Shown here: positions 6,757 to 9,478 of the stretch, in pieces | How the letters are laid out: the number at the start of each line of letters is the position of its first letter | Position numbering within the stretch: position 1 is the stretch's first letter | Source of the DNA: Candidatus Iainarchaeum sp. | Lineage (GTDB): Archaea; Iainarchaeota; Iainarchaeia; Iainarchaeales; JAAZKV01 | Direction of reading: 5' to 3' | Length of the DNA stretch: 9,478 nt | NCBI GenBank assembly: GCA_026397035.1 | Contig: JAPLVQ010000173.1 | Coordinates: 692-10,169 of the forward strand | Position numbers and translations under genes: made by a program | The notes under the pieces: generated by a model | Database searches by the model: none | What the model was told of the DNA's origin: nothing | Seen by the model: the letters and a program-made list of their open reading frames with translations, nothing else

Positions 6757-6815
6757 AGAAACAAATTCGCCCACTAATTTCCTCCAAGTTGTATCTTTTG
6801 CCCAATTCAAAACTC

Positions 6816-6823
6816 TTAAAATC
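6816..6823 (+). promoter_or_regulatory. TATA-like box of the ribbon-helix-helix gene
   Basis: TTAAAATC, centred about 26 bp before the ATG at 6846, the distance expected for a leaderless archaeal mRNA. The tandem boxes at 6828-6847 lie between it and the start. Confidence 0.4.
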
Positions 6824-6827
6824 CTTT

Positions 6828-6847
6828 TGTAATACAATGTAATACAT
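6828..6847 (+). promoter_or_regulatory. Two tandem 10-bp near-palindromes, candidate autoregulatory operator
   Basis: TGTAATACAA (6828-6837) and TGTAATACAT (6838-6847) are adjacent and match at 9 of 10 bases. Each contains the palindrome TGTA-A-TACA. Ribbon-helix-helix proteins such as MetJ and CopG bind tandem short palindromic boxes as stacked dimers, and these boxes sit between the TATA box and the start codon of such a gene. Binding here would block transcription. Confidence 0.55.
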
Positions 6848-7181
6848 GAGTGAAAGCATTCTAACGGTAAGAATTGAAAAACCCTTAATTAAAGTGATGG
6901 AAACTGATATGAAAGAGTTTCATTACTCAACAAAATCTGATTTTTTGAGGGAAGCTATACGCGAGAAACATTTAAAGCTCGAAGAAGAAAGAAGGAAAAA
7001 CGCCGCATGGGATAAGCTATTTAGTATGCGCGGAAAACTAAAACACAAAGGAACAGGAACTTGGGAAGAATACAGGCAGATAAGAGAAGAATTAGCAGAT
7101 AAGAAATTTGCTGAATTTGAAAAACGATTACAAAAAGAAGCTAATCAAAAACAACCTCTTCAGGCTTTTGCACAACAATAA
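6846..7181 (+). CDS. Ribbon-helix-helix (CopG/VapB-like) DNA-binding protein, probable antitoxin or repressor
   Basis: A 111-residue protein. Residues 3-46 have the ribbon-helix-helix pattern: a strand ILTVRIEK, helix A KVMETDMKEF, a turn YSTKSD, and helix B FLREAIREKHLKLEEER. This is a DNA-binding dimer fold found in CopG, Arc and VapB antitoxins. The rest (50-111) is charged and helical, and might bind a partner protein. The gene has tandem palindromic boxes at its promoter, fitting autoregulation. Its last 41 bases overlap the 3' end of a convergent PIN-domain gene. In most VapBC modules the antitoxin gene precedes the toxin on the same strand, so the pairing here rests on proximity and family. 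It could also be an unrelated repressor. Confidence 0.85.
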   Translation: MSESILTVRIEKPLIKVMETDMKEFHYSTKSDFLREAIREKHLKLEEERRKNAAWDKLFSMRGKLKHKGTGTWEEYRQIREELADKKFAEFEKRLQKEANQKQPLQAFAQQ

Positions 7182-7563
7182 AGTCTGCAACTTCTTCAAA
7201 GTGCTTATCACGCGTAACAAGAACACATTTATTGTCTTTAGAAATAACATAATGCAACAAATCAGCCTTGTGAATATATTTGAACTTATTGACTAAAAAT
7301 AATACATCTTGCATTTGTTTTCTTGAAACCGAAACAAACTGGATTAAGTCACTAAAAGAGTCCAACAATTCATTTATCTTTTCAAAAGAAAAATCACTAC
7401 TTAGTTCGTCAATAACCCAATTCGAAACTACAATTTTATAAGAGTATTTTCTGCAATTCTTCAAAAACTGAAAAGTGTATTCCCCCAAAGGAGAAAAACC
7501 GCTCGTTCGTTCTTCAAGCAAATCCCTCCAAATACAAGTATCAACATAAAACCGCTTATTCAT
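7141..7563 (-). CDS. PIN-domain nuclease (VapC-like), convergent with the ribbon-helix-helix gene
   Basis: A 140-residue protein, the usual length of a single PIN domain. Strand 1 carries YVDTCIWRDLLE with D8. E53 lies in VIDEL, D101 in HKADLLH and D119 in VTRDKHF. Together these give the four acidic residues that hold metal in PIN ribonucleases, so the enzyme looks intact. VapC-type toxins cleave tRNA or rRNA and are neutralised by a partner antitoxin; here the partner is probably the ribbon-helix-helix protein. A TATA-like box at 7587-7594 about 27 bp before the ATG suggests a leaderless mRNA. T runs on the minus strand at about 7122-7136, inside the ribbon-helix-helix gene, could end the transcript. 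A function as a housekeeping PIN nuclease cannot be excluded. Confidence 0.85.
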   Translation of the reverse strand: MNKRFYVDTCIWRDLLEERTSGFSPLGEYTFQFLKNCRKYSYKIVVSNWVIDELSSDFSFEKINELLDSFSDLIQFVSVSRKQMQDVLFLVNKFKYIHKADLLHYVISKDNKCVLVTRDKHFEEVADFIVVQKPEEVVFD

Positions 7564-7586
7564 TAATACATGCGAGAAAAAGTTTG

Positions 7587-7594
7587 AATAAAAA
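7587..7594 (-). promoter_or_regulatory. TATA-like box of the PIN-domain gene
   Basis: The minus strand reads TTTTATTC, centred about 27 bp from the ATG at 7563, consistent with a leaderless transcript. Confidence 0.4.
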
Positions 7595-7700
7595 GCTTAG
7601 TTAGAATACGACGAGTGACTTAACCGAACTTAAGCATTAAGCATTTGAAATAACCCCATCCAAAAGTCCCTTCGTCAAACAACGAAATCCACCAGCTTCT

Positions 7701-7708
7701 TTTATAAA
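7701..7708 (+). promoter_or_regulatory. TATA box of the NYN-domain gene
   Basis: TTTATAAA, centred about 25 bp before the ATG at 7729. This indicates a leaderless mRNA and supports the first ATG over the second at 7744. Confidence 0.6.
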
Positions 7709-7728
7709 AGTCACAACAAAAATTAAGC

Positions 7729-8274
7729 ATGCAAAACAGAACAATGATATTTATTGACGGGAGCAACTTTTACCACAGCCTTAAGAAAAGCTTTGGCGTG
7801 ACTAACATTGACCTTGAAAAGTTTTGTGCAAAAATCTCGCAAGGATACTCTTTGGAACGAATATTTTACTACACCGCTCCAGTAAATCAGCACACTCACC
7901 CTGAACAGTATAAAAATCAGCAAAAATTCTTTTCAAAAATTAAAACTATTCAAAATTTGCAGCTCTTTCTCGGAAGGCTTGAAAAGAGACAGAATAATAA
8001 ACTTATTGAAAAAGCTGTTGATGTGAAGCTGATAGTGGATTTACTGATGAATGCGGTAAATAACGCTTATGATACTGCATTTCTTGTGAGTAATGATTCT
8101 GATTTTGTTCCAGCAATACAAGAAATCCAAAAATTAGGAAAAGCAATAATCCACGTGTCTTTCCAAAAGATGCAATCTTACTATTTAGACAAAATTTGTG
8201 ACCAAACAATAACCATCACAGACATTACTGACGTAATCCTAACGGCAAATGACGAAAGCGAAAAGAAGATTTAA
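7729..8274 (+). CDS. NYN-domain (LabA/DUF88-like, PIN-fold) putative ribonuclease
   Basis: A 181-residue single-domain protein. Residues 7-14 (IFIDGSNF) give the first acidic and Asn residues (D10, N13). EKAVDVKLIVDLL supplies D98 and D104, and DTAFLVSNDSDFVPAI supplies D115, D123 and D125. These are the hallmark motifs of NYN/LabA-type nucleases, which share the PIN/FLAP active-site fold and are thought to process RNA. The catalytic set is complete. ATG 7729 is chosen because the TATA box fits a leaderless start there; ATG 7744 (residue 6) is possible. It is divergent from the PIN gene, with 165 bp between, so it is not in an operon with it. A T-rich tract follows the gene. The RNA substrate is unknown. 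Confidence 0.87.
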   Translation: MQNRTMIFIDGSNFYHSLKKSFGVTNIDLEKFCAKISQGYSLERIFYYTAPVNQHTHPEQYKNQQKFFSKIKTIQNLQLFLGRLEKRQNNKLIEKAVDVKLIVDLLMNAVNNAYDTAFLVSNDSDFVPAIQEIQKLGKAIIHVSFQKMQSYYLDKICDQTITITDITDVILTANDESEKKI

Positions 8275-8344
8275 AAAGACAAACACAGAAGTGTATTATA
8301 CTTTAACTCCCCACCCTTGGACGAAAAACGGACAACGATGGGTT

Positions 8345-8365
8345 ATTTTTTAATTTTAACTTTTT
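8345..8365 (+). terminator. T-rich terminator of the NYN gene
   Basis: The plus strand is strongly T-rich here (ATTTTTTAATTTTAACTTTT), about 70 bp after the stop at 8274 and at the end of the convergent gene. This is typical of an archaeal poly-T terminator. I see no stable hairpin next to it. Confidence 0.45.
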
Positions 8366-9039
8366 CAAATCAGTCTTATTCTTTTGCCACCACTTCGCAC
8401 AATGCCTTCAGCCATAGCCCATATCATCCAACCACGCATGTGCGGTGCATAATAACTATTGTTTAACCCTCTACTTTTTATCTCTTCGGCTGTTCGAAGC
8501 CCTATTTTTAATGCTTCACCATAAACTTTCCCTTCTACTCCACTTAACACAGGACTTTTTGCGGCTGATTCAAACCGTCCTTGAAAAAAATCATTCATAA
8601 ATTCCGCCATAGGAAACATTTTAGCTCCCTTAACTTTTCTTAAGTCAATACCTCCAATTGCCACTACTGGGAGCATTTGCTGCACATATTCTTCAGTATC
8701 TCGACGTGTATCTGAAGTTAAAACTTTCTCTACTTCTTGCACAGTTACACTTCCCCTGAAACTATCTCGCCCAACCTTACTAGCGGTTTCATATTGTTCA
8801 ATAACTGCCCTCGCTAACCTGTCACCAAACTTCCTTCCTCTTAAACCATCCATTGCAGAAATTAAAAAGCCCAGCTCCCTATAAGGAGCTGTTCCATGCA
8901 TCAGCCCCACTTTTCTTTCAACTAAGCTCTTTTCATGAGTTTCAATTATTTTTCCAGATAACTTAGTCATTACCCTTAGTTCTTCCTCTGCATCTTTAAA
9001 TCCAGCTCTAGTAAGCTCAAACCCATATTTTTGAAGCAA
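8365..9039 (-). CDS. Unrecognised protein, C-terminal part of a frameshifted gene
   Basis: The frame is open from a stop at 9133-9135 down to TGA 8365-8367, but the only usual start is TTG at 9039 (224 residues). Protein-like sequence extends upstream of that TTG (about 9109-9040, reading ILIESKRKISPIVNSAKAVL), so TTG 9039 is probably not the true start. The product is basic, helical and soluble-looking, with no signal peptide or membrane helix. Notable stretches are TAPYRELGFLISAMDGLRG, VTVQEVEKVLTSDTRRDTEEYVQQ and YYAPHMRGWMIWAMAEG near the C-terminus. I recognise no domain or catalytic motif. The preceding part of the protein lies in another frame at 9090-9236. It is therefore either a recently broken gene or one mis-sequenced at a G run. 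Confidence 0.6.
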   Translation of the reverse strand: MLQKYGFELTRAGFKDAEEELRVMTKLSGKIIETHEKSLVERKVGLMHGTAPYRELGFLISAMDGLRGRKFGDRLARAVIEQYETASKVGRDSFRGSVTVQEVEKVLTSDTRRDTEEYVQQMLPVVAIGGIDLRKVKGAKMFPMAEFMNDFFQGRFESAAKSPVLSGVEGKVYGEALKIGLRTAEEIKSRGLNNSYYAPHMRGWMIWAMAEGIVRSGGKRIRLI

Positions 9040-9089
9040 GACTGCTTTTGCACTATTAACTATAGGACTAATCTTTCGCTTGCTTTCAA

Positions 9090-9236
9090 TTAATATTCCC
9101 CTTTGTTTTCCATTGGATCTATGCGCTCCATTTCAGGAAGAATTCTTGCACGCTCATTTTTAGCACCCCTAACTACCTTTGCAGGCATCCCGCCAATAAG
9201 CTTCCCCGCAGGAGAATCAAAAAGAGATCCCCACAA
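9090..9236 (-). other. Upstream coding segment, probable N-terminal part of the gene at 8365-9039 in a shifted frame
   Basis: Reading from TTG 9236, or ATG 9188, this frame gives LFDSPAGKLIGGMPAKVV followed by RGAKNERARILPEMERIDP, and stops at TAA 9090-9092. The sequence is protein-like and overlaps the downstream frame by 41 nt. At GGGG (9098-9101) one extra base would join it smoothly to ILIESKRKIS in the downstream frame. A further protein-like stretch lies upstream in the downstream gene's frame (9276-9217, from GTG 9276), so a second compensating shift near 9215-9225 is possible. Confidence 0.45.
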
Positions 9237-9400
9237 ACCATCGAGGTTTACCTGTAATAGTATGTTTAAATTTCACTAACGATGGTTTAGATGGATTTGG
9301 AATTTAATTACACCAATAGAGTTATTCATCCAATAAATATAAACCTATCCACAGTACTTCCGCAGGTAGTTATTAAGGGGCAGTTTTTGGGTTTAGGAGC
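9237..9400. other. Divergent promoter region at the right end
   Basis: It contains a TATA-like box on the minus strand (9335-9343) for the frameshifted gene. There is also a 9-bp inverted repeat, AAACCATCG (9235-9243) and CGATGGTTT (9280-9288), 36 bp apart, with no clear role. No complete gene is visible. Confidence 0.4.
9335..9343 (-). promoter_or_regulatory. TATA-like box upstream of the frameshifted gene
   Basis: The minus strand reads TTTATATTT. A start site near 9314 would lie upstream of the start candidates at 9276 (GTG), 9236 (TTG) and 9188 (ATG). It supports the idea that the gene begins well before 9039. Confidence 0.45.
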
Positions 9401-9402
9401 TT

Positions 9403-9409
9403 TTTATAT
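9403..9409 (+). promoter_or_regulatory. TATA box of the gene starting at the right edge
   Basis: TTTATAT, about 60 bp before the ATG at 9466. The expected transcription start is near 9431, leaving a leader of about 35 nt that contains the ribosome binding site. Confidence 0.5.
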
Positions 9410-9410
9410 G

Positions 9411-9435
9411 CCCCAATAGCGTTGAGCTATTGGGG
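9411..9435. promoter_or_regulatory. Perfect 10-bp palindrome after the TATA box, candidate repressor operator
   Basis: CCCCAATAGC (9411-9420) and GCTATTGGGG (9426-9435) are exact inverted repeats separated by five bases. It begins two bases after the TATA box and covers the expected start site, where archaeal repressors typically bind. As RNA it could also form a hairpin, but most of it is probably upstream of the transcript. Confidence 0.65.
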
Positions 9436-9436
9436 T

Positions 9437-9464
9437 TGGGAAAACCATTCGAGGTGGTTTCCCA
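9437..9464 (+). promoter_or_regulatory. Leader hairpin that includes the ribosome binding site
   Basis: TGGGAAAACCA (9437-9447) pairs with TGGTTTCCCA (9455-9464), with one bulged A and a 7-nt loop. The ribosome binding site GAGGTGG (9451-9457) spans the loop and the 3' arm, 8 nt before the ATG at 9466. Folding would partly hide it, so translation may be controlled here. Confidence 0.45.
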
Positions 9465-9465
9465 T

Positions 9466-9478
9466 ATGACAATTTATC
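9466..9478 (+). CDS. Start of an unidentified gene, cut by the right edge
   Basis: ATG at 9466 follows the strong ribosome binding site GAGGTGG at a spacing of 8 nt and a TATA box at the right distance for a leadered mRNA. Only four codons (MTIY) are visible, so nothing can be said about the product. Confidence 0.45.

Larger units (their letters stand above)
6557..6845. other. Region between the TrmB-family gene and the ribbon-helix-helix gene
   Basis: This 289-bp stretch holds a stem-loop at 6579-6602 (GGTGAT/ATCACC, 12-nt loop), a TATA-like TTATATTC at 6616-6623, a possible tiny gene at 6658-6756 and the candidate operator of the ribbon-helix-helix gene at 6828-6847. I see no tRNA or larger gene. 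Confidence 0.5.

Noticed and set aside
7141..8274. PIN and NYN genes as one defence operon
   Set aside because: They are divergent with separate promoters and 165 bp between them, so co-transcription is excluded.
8535..8570. SPVLSGVEG peptide resembling the translation of a common bacterial palindromic repeat
   Set aside because: The underlying DNA matches the known repeat only loosely as I recall it and no palindromic partner is visible, so insertion of a mobile repeat is not supported.
9276..9329. 17-codon ORF starting at ATG 9329 on the minus strand
   Set aside because: The ATG lies only about 10 bp below the TATA-like box, upstream of the expected transcript start, and the peptide is not distinctive.

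Overview
The window looks like a piece of a small, AT-rich archaeal genome, most likely a DPANN-type archaeon. The support is an archaeal class III (pilin-like) signal peptide, a TrmB-family regulator, a ribbon-helix-helix/PIN pair, GGTGA/GAGGTG-type ribosome binding sites, and TATA-like boxes about 25 bp ahead of starts, several of them apparently leaderless. No rRNA, tRNA, CRISPR array or insertion sequence was recognised. The lineage call is an inference.

Left block (1-3334, minus strand): two tandem, separately promoted genes for surface proteins built from the same parts. The first runs off the left edge. It has a class III signal peptide and at least two copies of a secreted module of about 110 residues (marked by CITxxVCITRG, GDTEW, CLHLISD and GGGFSY). 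The second (629 aa) is a membrane-anchored mosaic: a stalk of five N-glycosylation sequons spaced seven residues apart, then three Cys-rich repeats, one module, four Cys-rich repeats and another module. Near-identical DNA in the two halves points to internal duplication.

Middle block (3494-6556): a single-pass membrane protein with a C-terminal NifX/NifB-like (dinitrogenase cofactor) fold on the probable outer face, then a membrane-anchored amino-acid-type ABC substrate-binding protein. The latter is divergent from a TrmB-family regulator. The shared promoter region holds two nested inverted repeats, a strong candidate operator. No permease or ATPase genes lie in the window.

Right block (6557-8364): a short region with a possible tiny or decayed ORF; a ribbon-helix-helix protein behind two tandem 10-bp near-palindromic boxes; and a PIN-domain nuclease encoded convergently, whose 3' end overlaps the ribbon-helix-helix gene by 41 nt. 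A NYN/LabA-like nuclease with its own promoter follows. The ribbon-helix-helix/PIN pair resembles a VapBC toxin-antitoxin system in an unusual tail-to-tail layout.

Far right (8365-9478): an unrecognised minus-strand gene whose N-terminal part lies in another reading frame upstream, so it is frameshifted or was mis-sequenced at a GGGG run. Beyond it is the start of a plus-strand gene with a perfect palindrome just after its TATA box and a leader hairpin that includes its ribosome binding site.
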